Below, one piece after another: positions 22,011 to 36,100 of a stretch of DNA of 64,000 nucleotides. The position numbers and the translations under genes are program-made. The DNA comes from Sarcocystis neurona (taxonomy: Eukaryota; Apicomplexa; Conoidasida; Eucoccidiorida; Sarcocystidae). The stretch covers positions 834,408-898,407 of the forward strand of contig KL647303.1 of NCBI GenBank assembly GCA_000727475.1. Reading direction: 5' to 3'. The notes below the pieces were generated by a model. The model worked only from the letters and a program-made list of their open reading frames with translations, ran no database searches and was not told the origin of the DNA. Numbering within the stretch: the stretch's first letter is position 1; the number at the start of each line of letters is the position of its first letter.

Positions 22011-25000
22011 TGGGGATACGCAGGAGGAGTCAGATGGGACGAAGTGTTAGGAAAACCAGATTCTCTACGGTAGCGAGCTACAGACGAAGGAAAGTGATAG
22101 ATCTACACGTGCGTGGAAAGGACGGTGAAAAATGAGACAGTTACGCTGTGTTGCGCACAGTAAGCTGAGTAGCAACTGCAAGCATCGACTAGAGGAAAGA
22201 ACGAAAAAGCAAAACCGATGAAGACGGAATGTTCGTATCCTCTGCCGTGTACGCGTAACGCAGACCGCGAAAGGGAACGTGGAAAATGCAGCAAAACATG
22301 GAAGGCCCTCACCTGTGGTAAGACCTCACAAGAACACGTCATACACACTCACATATGTGTGTATACGTGCGTGTTTGTGTACATATATACGTACACCACC
22401 TAATGAACGATACAAAGACTAACGTGCATCTCTACACGCCGACGAGACAAGGAAATACAGATTAACGTACTTGTACCGGATATCTGAACACACGTATTTA
22501 TTTGGGGATGAACGATATACGTGCTTGTGTATCACACCTATACGTATACGTGATAATTGATTTCAGAGACGGAGAACGGGGACGAAGAGATGTAAAAGCA
22601 AGAAGCATGACGGACATAAATATATGCTTAATACACCTATATCTATAGAGAATAGATATACACGGGTATACATGCATATAGACTCGAGCCGGGTACGGAA
22701 GAGGAACGAGTGCAGAATACGGATATCCATACAGGACTTTGATTATTAGAGGCAATTACAAATAAGTAGAGAGAACCCTGCGAGTTTCTGCACGAGTGGA
22801 CATTTACTGCAAGTGACGCACATGCACGCGAAAGCGAAGAGGAGGAAGACAAAGGAAGGATGCACCGGGGGCGTGAGTTGAAAGTGGAAATGCATATATG
22901 CGCCCTACATATCTGAAAATTTCGTGTTCACCTCACTTTATGCATACTTGTATACATATATATATTAATTACGTATGTAATATAGGCATAGGCTGCGGGG
23001 TTCCATATACAGCGTAACGTACTTCTGTATATACGTGTATCTGCTCACAACCTCAATAGAAGCTCGTCGTGTTCAAGCTTCCGGTAAGCGTTTGTCTAAC
23101 TTCGTCCTACATACAACGAACCACATTAGAGACAACAGTACATTAAACATGTGTGGCAAAGCGCTGTTTCCCCCATAGTTGCCGACGCGGCACGTCACAC
23201 GAAATACCGACGCGGTGCTTGAGATCTTGGCACATACGTCACCGTGTACAGGAGGACTACCTTTCGTTTCGACGTATATTTTCAACGAGCACAAAATGTA
23301 GGACAGCGAATTTCTTTTGTAGGGAGAGGGCGAAAAACACCGCGGCGATTGGCTAGTTTTTATGAAAACTAAGGAGACGGGGCACTCTTTTCCCCCCACT
23401 CGCAGGACGTGGAAGCGGACGGGAACGCGTTCCGCGTCCTCTCTAGTAAAAGTGTGCTAGCCTCCATAAAAACAATAGTGCTGAAAACAAGTCCACGGCC
23501 AACAGGAGTAATATTCACCGTTGTAATGGTAGCAATCACGACATTTGTATGTGAACACACGTTTCACTATTGTGTGCAACGGAGACAGAGCGGAGAAAGA
23601 CTCTGCAGTAATTCCATACTGCTTCGAAAAGTACGTTTCAGTTTATTAATGCGAAAGCTACATCCCCGAACTCAGACATATTCGTGACAAATATAACGCT
23701 CTTCTGTTTGATGGGAGAGCACTGTTACTCGACTCAACGGAGTCAGCTACTGTTGCTGGAAGGGGGAAATGACGTATATTTGACGTGAATGCTTTGAAGC
23801 GTCTCGACCTTTGAGATGGGTGCTGCCATTTACGTACACATATATATCTACACATAATAACACGCGTACCTGTATATATGTATACACCCATCTGTAAGGA
23901 CCCCTGCAAAAGATTCGCGTGGACTAACCAACGTCTACGCCCATCTGTGTGTACTTATGTCGGCTTTTGTTAATAAATCCATCTGTTACTATACACGCAT
24001 GTCTTAATACACAGTAGTTACACGTGCACGTATATGTATACATGCATCTTTTTTTCATGCAGTTAGTCGTGCATATATACATATATAAATATATACGTTA
24101 ACGTGTAAGCGTACACACCTACGTGGCCTGCTGCACACATACACCTGTACTTCTCTACATCTACATCTGCTTCTCTGTATACGTCCACAGTGTACCTTTT
24201 TCTGTGTCTCCTTCGCTCAATGAATCCGGGCCAGCTCAAAAACTTAGAGCCAAGCCTTGAAGCCCTTTCCAGGAATGCTACTCCTCATGTTGTCTCCAGC
24301 GGGTAAAAAGCAAGTTCAGCAGCGTCTGGGCGCCAGCACATCGACGCTGAATACTTAGTCGTGTCTCTATAAACGCGACAGTAGTTTCGACTGAGAAGAC
24401 GGCGTCCACAGTGCACGTACCTGAGCGTAGATACAGCAGACGCTTCACGCCAGCACATCACCATGTCACATATTTACTCACTTCTCTGTGTATCAAGCCG
24501 ACACACCTTCACGTCACACACACAAACGTGTTTCTCCACATGCCGCAACGGGTTCGGCTAGGACACGGCGCTGCCGTGTCTGCGAAGGATTACATACCGC
24601 GAGAGTGTTGTCTTCTACGGGCCAGATGGTACTTGCGTACAGGTGGTTACTGTGTGTAAGTGCGACACGTCAAACGTCCCAACACCCCTCAGCTATGCAG
24701 ACGATGCAGCAGCCTTCGTGAAAAGCGCGTCCTCTGCGGGTACAGTTTACGAATATATCGCAGAGCTTTGATATCAGCTGAAGAAAAACGCGGAAGTTGG
24801 GCAGTTAGTGATGTAAGGATAAACTGCTTGACCGTCGTGTCCGCGCCACTTCTTTCCCGCATATACACGTTGTAGTGACAAAAACCGTCTCTTGGTATGG
24901 AAATTGAGAAAAGCAGTTTAGCTGAAACGCTCGAAAATCTGTTCTCCCGTACACGTGTGCATACACATATAGGCGGAAGCGTATGTATACCTATGTACGT

Positions 25001-28000
25001 ACTCTATCAATGGTTCCTTTGTAGAGGTAAGCAGCCTATGCAGTTACACTTTCGACTACCTACCGTTCCGGTGCGAGCGAGTACCCCGACCCACCGCGTG
25101 CGTGCGTCTCCACGTGTTACATTTGCAGAGTACTGAGGGTTCTCACACAGAATAAGTTCTTTAAAACGTATACACCTACACAACAAAATGTGGACAGCAC
25201 TTTTTTCTCCGTTTTACTACTGGCTGCATGTACAGGTTTTTGTCCACTGCAAAGTCGTATATATGCGGTAGTTTTCTACACGTGGTCTACCGACGCAATT
25301 GCGGTGGTACTGTAACTGCTTTAGTTTTATTACTGGTACAGCTATGGCACCCATATCAGCGTGTTTCCTGTACAAGTGCTCTACTTCCGCAAGCGATTCA
25401 AATCAAATGAATAAACTTCGAGTGTAGCTGATCTGCGTGTTTGGATCATCTACCGAGTTCTCAAGTTGTGCACTGCACTACCTCTTACTTACCTAAGCTA
25501 GCGTACCGTCAAAACAATTGCGTGCACTTATTTGGAGACGCCGAAGATAAGTGATTTCCCGCAGTGCCGGTCTGTGTAAATGGGTTCTACACGAACAAGA
25601 TGCACCACCGTATACAAAACATACACTGGGGCATGTACGGAGGACAGTGAGGGGCATTGTTACCGTGGACACATCTACACCGATAAAAAATACTCATATG
25701 CATATGTGGACACGCATATGCATGATGTGAACTGCGGTCCCGAGGGACAATGAACACATAGAATTACAGAGAGAATTGAAGCACCAACCAGAATAGGAGG
25801 GCCAGCCACGGAGAACCAGAGTGTGGGGTCCAAACTGCCAGTCCGTGCCACAGCAAGCTGCTCGGATGAATATGTACACACGTACACACATACCGGCCGA
25901 TTTCTGTCGTCCGCAGTCGGAGGACACTGTACTAACATGTCCCGCTATCGTTCTCTACACGGAGATGCTTACGCGTACATGCACATACATACATGTGTAC
26001 ATCAAGTACATTTCAAAAACGAACGAGGCGTCCTCGCCTTGTGCAGCGACACTCCTGTGAATACCAAATCTATTCAATCCACTACGGTAGACGACTTGCG
26101 TGTCAACCCTCGTGACTATTCACGTTCTCCCATACAAGGCATTCCCTCCCTACAAACCACGGCCCTGGTTTACACGTTTGCACTAACCGACTATTTGTTC
26201 AGCCAGCTGGTACCACATAATACTTGCTTTGATACCCTTGTTTCTAAGATTGTTTCTGAATGCCGTACTTGTTAAGTGTGAAGCGTTAGGGAAATATGTG
26301 AGTCTGTAAAGCGTGTATTCACTATAATGGCGATGCAAATGTGTGAGCATGTGTTCTGCCTCGTGGATTTGGTTTGTTCCCGTCTCTTGTATTTGGGCCT
26401 TGCAGCTGAGTATCACTCTGTGCAACAGATCTTCTTCAAAGGCAGCGTAATACGCTATGTCTGGTATGTAGAGGTGTGAGATCTGCACAATAGCGAGGAA
26501 ACCTTGGCAGATAGGGCGCCAGGGCGCGGAGAAGAGACATCGAGGAAACAACCGACGTTTCCAACTAGAGACATATCGGCATGTAGCCAGATACAGTCGT
26601 ACAGCTTCACGCACGTGGTCCCTGCCAGACACCAACAGCAGCATCTGCGGTGCATCGAAGCTGAACTGGCTGCGTAGGTGGGCGAACTGCCTACACTTCT
26701 GCCGTAGGGCTGATGAATGCATAGTGAGGCAGGTGTGCTGCGTATATAGACTGGCCTGCAGAGCTCCCTCCTGTACTGCGATAAACACACAGATACACTT
26801 GTGGACGCGTGTGCTGCGTACTGTGTGGCACGGTAGTGGTAGGTCCCGCAGCAAAAGCGATCTTTTCCACTGAGACTCTTGACAATACCATTATAGCATG
26901 AAGGCTGTTATATCAGTAGCTACTGTTTGCAAGAAGCCGTTCTGTAAACGTGCTCCTCTACGACCGATTTACTTCCACATCGTACATTTCTCATGTACGA
27001 TTTATGATCCGTACTATCCTTGTACGTACACCCGTGTTTCATCAAGTGAAGTATATTTGACTCACGTACACGTATTAACTAGCGGTCCCACCCTGCGTCT
27101 TGAGGTTATATACTTTTTACGCTGTATACGTTGCCTTCGTTACGGTGAGATCGGAAAGGCACGACATCTCGAAGTCGACTTGCGTATAATCTATCGTGGA
27201 ATGTCCGCATTTCTGCAAGCATCCGTACGTACAGAAGTGTGGTACACAAGCACACTCCCGTGATAAAAATGCGTGTCGTGTCTAGACAACAGAGCCCTCA
27301 GATGCTGGAGACATGCTGCAGGAGGGACTTTGCAAATACAGGTAGTCAGTCGTAGTATATTTCCAGGTAAGGTAGGAACTGTAGTACAAGTAATTGTGAA
27401 CAACATGGGAACTGCAGCCCATTCGATGCTGTGGACCGCGCAAGTTCAGTCTTCTCCCGCAACCCAGAGCAACGCCTTAACGCGTATTCCTGCATTGACT
27501 GGTAGTCACACACACAACAGCCGGGGAATCCGTTCATCATCCTTAGTGAGCGTTTTCCGTGTCAGCTAGACACCGGGGGGGTAAGCGAGACCGTGGATCT
27601 GTCCTATACGTTATCAGATCAGCACGCTAACATCGGAGGAATGGGGATGCACGCATTTTCCTGCTGTATTCTGAAGTAATCAAGAGGATTTTGGCGCTAC
27701 ATCGACAAAGCTAAGCGTATCAGCGCGCCGGCGCCGATGACACGCCGGTCGATAGCTGATCCAGCCCCAACGGGCCAGGCCCAGCGGTACACCACTTGAG
27801 GACCTCGTAAATCCGGACGCGACCTCCTCCCAACCTTAAACAAATCTTTGTTCTTCTACAATCGGTACAGGCGAAGAAGAACAAATTCGGTTTGGCTCCT
27901 CCTGTGAATGATTCGTTTTCGAATGGAGGGCCGCGCAGCAAGCCAGAACTTCCCGCAGCCACCGCTAGGTGCCGCGCCCGCTGAATGTCAGAAACGGTAG

Positions 28001-29812
28001 GGAAAAACCTTCGGATGTTCGGGCGCGACCACAGGTGGGCTAGCTCCCTATTGGAACTCTTACGTAATTTTATCGTTGTCTCCGCGTCTTTTTCCGGAAG
28101 GCTGAGGCTTTCTTGCCTTTCCGGCGTACGATAAATCGCGGATCCGGGTACCCGCCAATCGAATTTTCGGGCGCTGGTCGTAGTGTTTCACGTGTGCAAC
28201 CGACTCTGGTTTGGAAAGCAAGCGAAAAAGGTGCTACTGGCGACTTCCAGCTGGAAAGCAATTTGCAGAAGGCGCGAGTGAGGCGTCTTTCGACAAGCTG
28301 GAAGTCGTTCCAGTCTGCAGAAGTAGATTTTCGCGTATTCTGGTAAAGAGGTCCATGGTGGGATGAAAATTTGAGTGGCCAACGTTGCGAGTATACTCGT
28401 TGGCAACCCAGTAGATGCGGTAGCAGTACTCTTCGAATTTTTCACGGTAGAAACACCTTTCGTAATCCTAGTGAAGCACTCGTCTAGTTTTATAGAATTC
28501 GTCTTGTAACCGTCCCCATTTTTATGTTTGTTTGCCGAGATTTCTCGCTCCAGTCCATACCTGGACAACAGCAAAGTTGTTCACGCCTCAGGCTGTATTC
28601 TCGATCCGTCACCGTTCTTCTGATGTCACCAGCCGAGAACACCACCGCGGTCGCAGGCAAGAGGCGGAGTTTCCCCGTTTTATCTCAGTATGTGGATGCC
28701 CACTCCATGTGAAAGCAAGCTCACGATTGGAGCCCGGCTCTTGGCGGGACGCACCAGCACGCCAATCGACGGAGGTATTCATCACTGTTTGCACCGGAAT
28801 GCCGAGGTACGAGAGCCCAAGGACAGTGGTGCGCTACGTCTACTACTGGTACTCCTCAGTCGCAACTCCTCCAATTCAGTGGAATTTTAACCTCAGATGC
28901 TTGTGCACGATCGGTCACGGAAAGTGATTCACACAGTGTACACTGCGGAAGCAGCGAGTGCTCCATTGATCTGGTACTTTTTCTGCGACAGAGTTTCTAG
29001 ACATAGGCAGGTTTTGCGGACGCAGCGAGCTCACGTGGACCCACAACTTAAGCCTTTTCCGTGGATGCTGGTGGTCTGCACACGCGAAGAGCTCACGTGT
29101 GTCCACAAGTTTGTGCCGTCTCCCAGGGTGCGTGGTTCCCTTTAGATGCACAGTAGTACATATGGCGTTGGTACACGTGATATACTTGTAAGCAAGCTTC
29201 AGGTGTCGCCGTCTGTTTCCCTGTCTCCACGAATCTAAAAGCATTCACGCAGACTGCAGCCAAAGCCGGGAAGGTAGAAGATGGCGTAGATTTCCGTGCA
29301 GCGGGGCACCGTTCTGCTCTTTTGGTGGGTGTATCAACATGGAACCGGTCTACCTTGCGCTGACGCATTACTGTGCGTGCTTTTCTGACAATATTCAGGC
29401 TGCAGCGTGGCTGCAACTGTGCCTGCTCCCCTAGTAATATGCAGCTCGCATGTCTACCACACTGTACGCATGACGTCTTTGCGTGAGTAGTTTTTATATG
29501 TGTAGATATGTTATTATGCTTGTCGGAAACGTAGGGTACTGATAATACACGTTTATTTGAGGATAGGCTGCACTTTGGCGCGCCTTGTGTGCGTACTAAA
29601 ACCCCCGGTCGCGGCTTCGTCTTGCTTATGGCGTCCGTTCTGGATACTACTTTCCCTGGCTCAGGGTCTCTAGACCAGCTGCGTGTGTCTACTGTGCGTT
29701 CCCGGCGTTTTCAGCGGAGACGAAGTCCCGGCAAGTGACGTGCAGGGCTGGCCTTGTTTCATGCATTCCTGTCTGTTCACGTTAACCGCTTCCCGCGGTG
29801 TAAGTCGGAGCC
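22011..29812. other. Intergenic region between MKT1 and the 29.8-39.7 kb gene
   Basis: No named gene is supported. From 22 to 25.6 kb there are TA microsatellites and short ORFs only. One 223-codon minus-strand ORF at 26183-26854 is listed separately. From 27.7 to 29.4 kb the microsatellites disappear and the sequence looks like old, stop-riddled coding DNA. A plus-strand fragment near 28.77 kb (STEVFITV) loosely resembles the PEVFIHVPFY motif at the right end of the window. Confidence 0.45.
26183..26854 (-). CDS. Unassigned 223-codon ORF
   Basis: An uninterrupted ATG-to-stop frame in DNA without strong compositional bias, which makes its length mildly surprising. The residues are mixed and non-repetitive, with helical-looking segments (HVREAVRLYLATCRYV, CQGFLAIVQISHLYIPDIA) and no domain I recognise. 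There is no signal peptide. It could be a single-exon gene, one exon of a larger minus-strand gene, or a chance ORF. No splice partner was identified. Confidence 0.25.
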   Translation of the reverse strand: MLRDLPLPCHTVRSTRVHKCICVFIAVQEGALQASLYTQHTCLTMHSSALRQKCRQFAHLRSQFSFDAPQMLLLVSGRDHVREAVRLYLATCRYVSSWKRRLFPRCLFSAPWRPICQGFLAIVQISHLYIPDIAYYAAFEEDLLHRVILSCKAQIQETGTNQIHEAEHMLTHLHRHYSEYTLYRLTYFPNASHLTSTAFRNNLRNKGIKASIMWYQLAEQIVG

Positions 29813-30197
29813 ATGACCGGTAGACATCCTCCCTCGTTCAAGTGGGGGAAGGACCCGGCAACAAGCGGGGAGAAAGAGAGGAAAAAGGTTTTTCAGTCGA
29901 AGAAGACAGCGAGTTCCTGCCTGTGCTGCTCTGCCCCATTTACTCCAGTGATCAAGTTCGTACCACACAAAAATAGTAACGAGACTTCAGCTTTGTCCTT
30001 ACGGCCCACATTTTCGGAGCCGCAATATCAAAGAACGTCGTGTGGAGGCGTTTGTGTGACGTTGGCTTCATCTTTGTGGGGAGGACGAGGCCATCTGCGA
30101 CTGAGATACTCCTCGTCACTTACATCCCAGGCGAAAACAGTACCATGGCGCTGTCTTGCTGTCGCCTGGGCGGTTGTTTTCTTTACCCTTCTCAACA
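29813..30197 (+). CDS. Candidate first exon, recessed hydrophobic segment
   Basis: 128 codons plus one base, ending at a perfect AACA|GTAAGT donor. The first 110 residues are basic and Ser-rich (EKERKKVFQSKKTASS), followed by VPWRCLAVAWAVVFFTLLN. Its phase-1 end fits the exon at 32027 (ctgcag acceptor). It also fits a competing acceptor at about 30898 that would give a short protein of about 147 residues ending at 30955. An alternative first exon with a cleaner signal peptide lies at 31896. Confidence 0.4.
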
Positions 30198-33100
30198 GTA
30201 AGTGGCGATACGCGGTGTGTGTACACACATATGTTAGGAGGCTAGATTTTTCATGTGTGTGTACCTGCGTATGTGTGATGCACGCGGCGTGTATATGTAA
30301 TGGGTGTTTGTACTTTTTCCACAGTACACGACATACCACTACGATTCCTGCATATAAAAATGGTAATAGGAGGAGAACAACTGTATATATGCTCGTAAGA
30401 CGGGATATGGTTGCTCTGCATCCGTGGGTATGTTTGTATGTATACGTGTGTATATATGTGTATATATATATACACACATACATATGAAAGTGTATGTACG
30501 CCCAGGTGTGTGCGTATGCTCTGTGTTCCTATCGTGTTCACCGATGAAGCGTTCTTGTATTTCGGTGCGCCCCGCCCAAGTCTGCGACGCTTAGCACAAA
30601 GTGGTTCTCCGTACCTACCGCTCTCCCGCTGGCGTCACTTTTCTTCATGTCTCTTCGCACGCACGAAGAAGGTCGGAGGTACCTTCTCAGGAGCAACTCT
30701 GCACGCTGCGTGAACTTCCTGAAAAAACAAGAGAAAGAAATGCACACAGAAAAGCAGACACTTGCTGAACGTGGCGTCCCCCTAGTTTCCACCAAACGCA
30801 AACGTATATGTGTGTGTGTGCAACTTTTCCCCAACACGCGCGCGTGTGTACGGTGTTTATCTTGCACATTACTTCTTGTCTCTCTTCTCCTCTGGACAGC
30901 TCCACATAGTTCTGCACACACTTCACGTGTGGACACCCTTTCCCATCCCAGCTGAAAATCGTGCTCCGCTGATGTAGGACCTAGAAAGCGTTCTGCTACT
31001 TATACAGAAAATTTACGCGTGCCTAGGCTTCGCGCTCCACGCAGTATTGTAGTTGTAAAAGGCTGTATATTTATGCGTACATCTATGTGTGTAACTGGCT
31101 TCCACTGCTTGCACAAACACGTGCTGCTGTCTTTGACCGTTTTGCGTGACGATGGTGCTTGATGAGGAAGGCTGGCGGCTACTCAGAGTTTGCTTTTCTT
31201 CCGTTTCGCGTTTTTTCTGTGATTAGACTCCGATCTGGCACAATATGTCCGTCTTTCCATCGTCTCTGACTCTCTCAACTAGTCGTTGGACTGGTGGTGC
31301 GCCGGTAGTTCTGTAGTCGTCCGTCACGCGGTGGTTATGCTATCTTTCCTTTTTTTCGTTTCGTTCCTGGTACCCTGTGGGCTAGAAGTCATACTACTCC
31401 GTAGTTGTCTTGTTCGTCGTCGTCCTCTTGTTAGATGTGATCTACGGAAGCAGGCAGATTTACAACCGCCACAGTAATCTCGCTTTTCTCTCGTCTTCGT
31501 CCTTTTCTTCTTAGTCGTCCTCACCACCTCGGTCCTGGCGTGGTTTCCAGGCCTGTCTTGCGGGAGAACAAGTTTTTCTTACACTTCACCTACAGGGGAG
31601 ACGGCATCTCTGTCTCTTTACGTTATGCATCTCTCCAGCAGTGGTAGCTAGACCAGACGTCCCTCTTGCTATTGGGCCGCCTTTCCTTTTTCACAGAAGG
31701 CTACAACTCAGGTAGGCGTAATACGTCAGAAGATGAAGAAGCCGCCTGGATTACATCATCTGCAGAAGGGGGAGCATTTCGTTATACATGTGCGCCATCT
31801 CCTGAATCCGTACGAGGAGCGAAAACGACCAAATATAGACTTTCGATCTACACAGACTCTGTCTTTCTTTGTTTCTTCCTCGTCTCCTTTCAGGAATGAT
31901 TGTCTTCTTCGGATTCTTGCTTTGTTGCTTTTTGTCCTCGTGCTGTAACGCCGATTCAGCAAAAGCGTCTCTTTCATTATCAACCAGATTCCTGCGTGTA
32001 TAGGATCATGCTTTTTTTGTCTGCAGCGCCATCTACGTGGAAGCTGTCTCGTGTCAGCGGCAGACTTGTCTCGTCCCTCCGTCTCCATGACGCGACGGGA
32101 CGAAGCAGCAGTAATATCGATAGCGTCCTGGCAGCGCTGCCTCCGCTGCTGCATCGTCAGCAGGCGTCCGTGCAGGCCTCTGAAAAAGAAATAGAGTCAA
32201 CACCAGCAGCCCGAGTATCAGTTTCTGCAGGGGCGGCTGATGGAGCATGGTCACCTTCCGTTTCTGCGTCACCCGGCGCCCTGACGACGTTTGTCTCTTC
32301 TGCTACTCCCACCGTTACAACAGTGCCATTGCCTCGACAGGGAGTAACGGATGCGTCAACGACCACAGCAGCAGCATTCCCCACAGCAACAGCAACTGCG
32401 ATCCCGACAGAAGCCGCGGTAGCAGCCCCACCCGTAGCAGGCGGAACAGTCTCGGTACCCGCACCCGCAGCGCCAGCTTTGGTGACACTGACAGCAGCAG
32501 CCCCAGAACATGCGGCACCGGCAGCGTTACCCATATCGGCAGCGGAAGCATTGAGAACAGGCATCGTTGAGGTAGCATACGCAGCAGCAGGCACGCGAAG
32601 GAAGCCAGCAGGTGCACGTGGAGCAGCAGCAGGGGAAGGGGCAGCAGTCGCTGCGGCAAGAGGTGACCAGACAGCAGCAGGACGAGTGTCGCCAGAAGAA
32701 GGCAGAGGCGGAGACACACGTGGAGCTGGGGAAGAACCTGCCACAACAGGAGGAGAAAACGAAGCAGAAGCAGCTACAACAATGGAAGCTGAAGTCGGAC
32801 CGTCGGGGGCGGGAGGGGTCTATTTATCAGGTGGTAGAGGAAATGGAAACATCTGGAGACGTGAAGGAAGGGCTTCATTTCTTTCGAAGACAACAGAGTA
32901 TACAAGTCGTTCAGCGACGTTGACCAACGCAGAAGACAAAGTGGGAGAAGTAGGTGCGCCGGAGAATGCAGTACTTGCAGCAGCAGAGGAACCAACACCT
33001 GAAGCAGGAGAAAGAGAGGAAGCAGCACCAGCGGCAGTAGGGGCGCCACATGCAGCAGAAGCAGCACCAGATCCAGTGGATGCAGGTGGGAGACCAGCAG

Positions 33101-36100
33101 AGGGTACGACTGCGACGTGGAGAGCAGCAGCCGCAGCACAAAAGAAAGCGTTAGAGGAAGAAGCGCAGGCCGCAAGGGACGCCGCGTCTAAACCGAGTCC
33201 AGCAGAATTAGAAGCAACCAAAAGAAAAGAAGAAGCTTCGCAGAAAGAAGCAGCAGCAAGCGCAGAAGCAACAGCGAGAAACAAAGAAGAGGAAAGCGGT
33301 GGTGGGAGTGACTCCGTGACAGATAGCTGTGCTGCAGTGCTGGAGCCGATGGTACGGAGAGGGCTGAGCAGAGCAGCAGCGGAAAAAATAAAACACATGT
33401 TGGCGGTGGAACGATTTGTTGAAAAAGTATCTGAACTGCGCAGAATAGCAGCACGCAAATGTCTCGCTGGGGAGGAAGACGCCTGTGAAACTCCAGAGAA
33501 ACCCGCCTGGCAAACTGCTGGACTCTCAAAGCCATCAGGTATGCGGCACTCGAGGAGCTACCGAAGGCTGTGCTTATGCGTTCTGTCTTCGTGCATACAT
33601 GCATACACATATATTTGCGCATGTGCGTACGTACACGTACGCGTGTATGTGCGTGTGGGTACCCATAAAGTATATGTATATACAGGAAGAGTCGTCCGTG
33701 CAGGGTGTGGGGTTGTGTACGGGGGTGCGCGGAAATAACTGATACAGAGTTTTCGAGTACTCGTGTATGTATATATACATACGTATGTCAAAGGAGTTGT
33801 AGGCCCAGATATAGCAACAAAAACAATGAGAGTGTTATATTTGTGTGTCACGGTACACCTTAGTAGGGAGCGGGATTGTCAAGGTAAAAGATTATCTGGG
33901 TGGAGTCTAAGCGTGCGGCACACGTGTGGGGCTCTTAAGACGCTGAACTACGCGTATAATCTTGAAACACATCACCAGTAAGGAGGGTTTGCTGTCTTCT
34001 GCAGCTCTCTCTCTCTTTTTTCATTTGTACATATCTCTGCTGACAACCGTGGACGCGCAGGTAAAATGGGTATGACTCAGGCGTACTTGCGCGAGCAAGC
34101 ACAGCGACCGCAAGGCGAGATACACTCTGAAGGAGCCACACGTGTTTATATGTACATGTGCATACAGGCGTGTATCTATTTATGCGTACGGGTGTACAGA
34201 TATGTCTATGCATATCTACGTCAGCAGAGGGATATATATACATGTATGTATGTGTGCATCTAAATGAAGCGTGCATGCGCGAAGTGGTGCGAGGGAGGTA
34301 CGGAGTGGAGAACATGTCTGTGCGGACTCACAAGACTGTGTAGAAAGCTACACAGGTTTACCTCGCGCTACAGAAGATCGACACAGCAGCCACAGATACA
34401 CACGCGTTCTTCCAGATATATACGTACGTCTATGTGTACCTCTCTTCCGGGCGCTGTTTGCGCGCTATGCATAGTATTATTATCTGCACACGAAAGGTAG
34501 TGTAAGATACGTGTTAGAAGTGCACCTATTGCGATGTTCGTATCTTCACACCCATATGCAAGCATATGGCATATGCATATATGCAAGCATATATGTATAC
34601 ACGTATATATGGTTGTTTCCTGGCGTCATAGCACGGTTGCTCTACACACCCGTACACATGTGTGCGTACAATATATGTTTGTGAGCGCGCCTATGTGGGC
34701 ACCGCTTAATTTGAGTGTGAAGTTGTTGTCACGCAAGATAGAGAGGGAGAGAAAGAAGACGAAGAGGTGTTGAAGAGGGGGATCACAAGAGGAGGTGGGG
34801 GTGCTGCAAGAGCGTCTTGTACTAGAAAAGGAGAGAAGGAAAAAGAAGGGTGGCTTTTTACAGAAAGTGGGGCCTGCCTCAAGCCGGTGTACCGTGTACC
34901 TCCCGAGTGGTGTCCGGTCATTTGTGTGCATATCCGCGAGCGTATAGACACACATGTGCACATACATATGTATTGCCAAATGCAGAGACGTGCGCATGTT
35001 CGTATACGTGGAAGAGAAGTGGAAAGATCACTGTCGGTAGCACAAAGAGAGGAGAGCCCGCCGCAACGCCAAGGGGCAGGACGTGATGTACGCCCTGCTA
35101 ATATGGCGTGTACAGAGGTCTACGCACAGTGCAGCTTGGTGCTGTCTCCTCGAGAACAGGGTGGTCACAGGAAGGTACTTTGCACAACTTGCAGTCATTT
35201 CTCAGCGGCTGCCGCGCTCTTCTTTGCTGCTCTCCTGCAGAGGTGTATTTATCTCCCTATGCCGGCAGTCAACCAGGATGTGTGTTGGTGTGTATAGATG
35301 GATATAGGTGTTGATGTACGTCTTTATAATATGCCTGACATTTGTAGAGCCGACACTCGGAGACCGGGATGTACACGCACATGCCTCGTGTGTCGTATGG
35401 CAGCTTTTGCGTTGCCGTGTGAGTATCACGTATGCACTTACACGTGGTTTTCTGATGCTTCCAGATCCATCAACGTACGTGTGCCTATATATATATATGT
35501 GTATATATACAGTAGCGTCGGGGAAGCAGGTAGAAAACGTGTGTCACGTAGCGGTAGTCTACGTACATATATATATATATATATATATATGGTGTTCGAG
35601 GCAAGGGATTTCCTTACATTTTGGGATATTTTTATTCTTCTATATCGAAGTGATCTCTCTCTTTTGGACACTCAGCGGCAGCTTCGTCTTCTTCTGTTTT
35701 CCTTATGCTGATGCTCTCCTTGTGGGTGCTGCATCTCCCTTTGTGCCCCCACTTGCGCCCTTCCCCGTCAGAGGCACCGACGATAACGCGGTTCACGCTG
35801 CCTGCTGCGCGTTGTCCCGCCCCCGGCGCCGGGATCAGCAGCAGTCTACAAGGCCCGAGGGAGGAAGAGCAAGTAGACAGTAGCGGCGCAGCATCTACGG
35901 GGTATAACGCGAAGCAAGTGAGAGGGGGTTTCGATGGAGAAACAGAGAAACACAGGGACGTGATGGAGGTGCAGGGGAATGACGAGAGTGCTGCTGTGGC
36001 TGCTACTGCGTCTTTTTTGGTTGGATCTGAAGTAAAAGCAGACGAAGGAAAACGTCGGATAGATGAAGAAACGAAAGCGACAGAGAATAACGACGCTGGA

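Noticed and set aside
30898..30955. Alternative second exon after 30197
   Set aside because: The acceptor is good and in phase but gives a stop after 18 codons, so joining to 32027 yields a more convincing gene. It could still be an isoform.
31286..31477. Short ORF with hydrophobic start (MLSFLFFVSFLVPCG)
   Set aside because: It looks like a signal peptide, but it lacks a good donor in a phase that fits the next exon; kept only as a remote alternative start.
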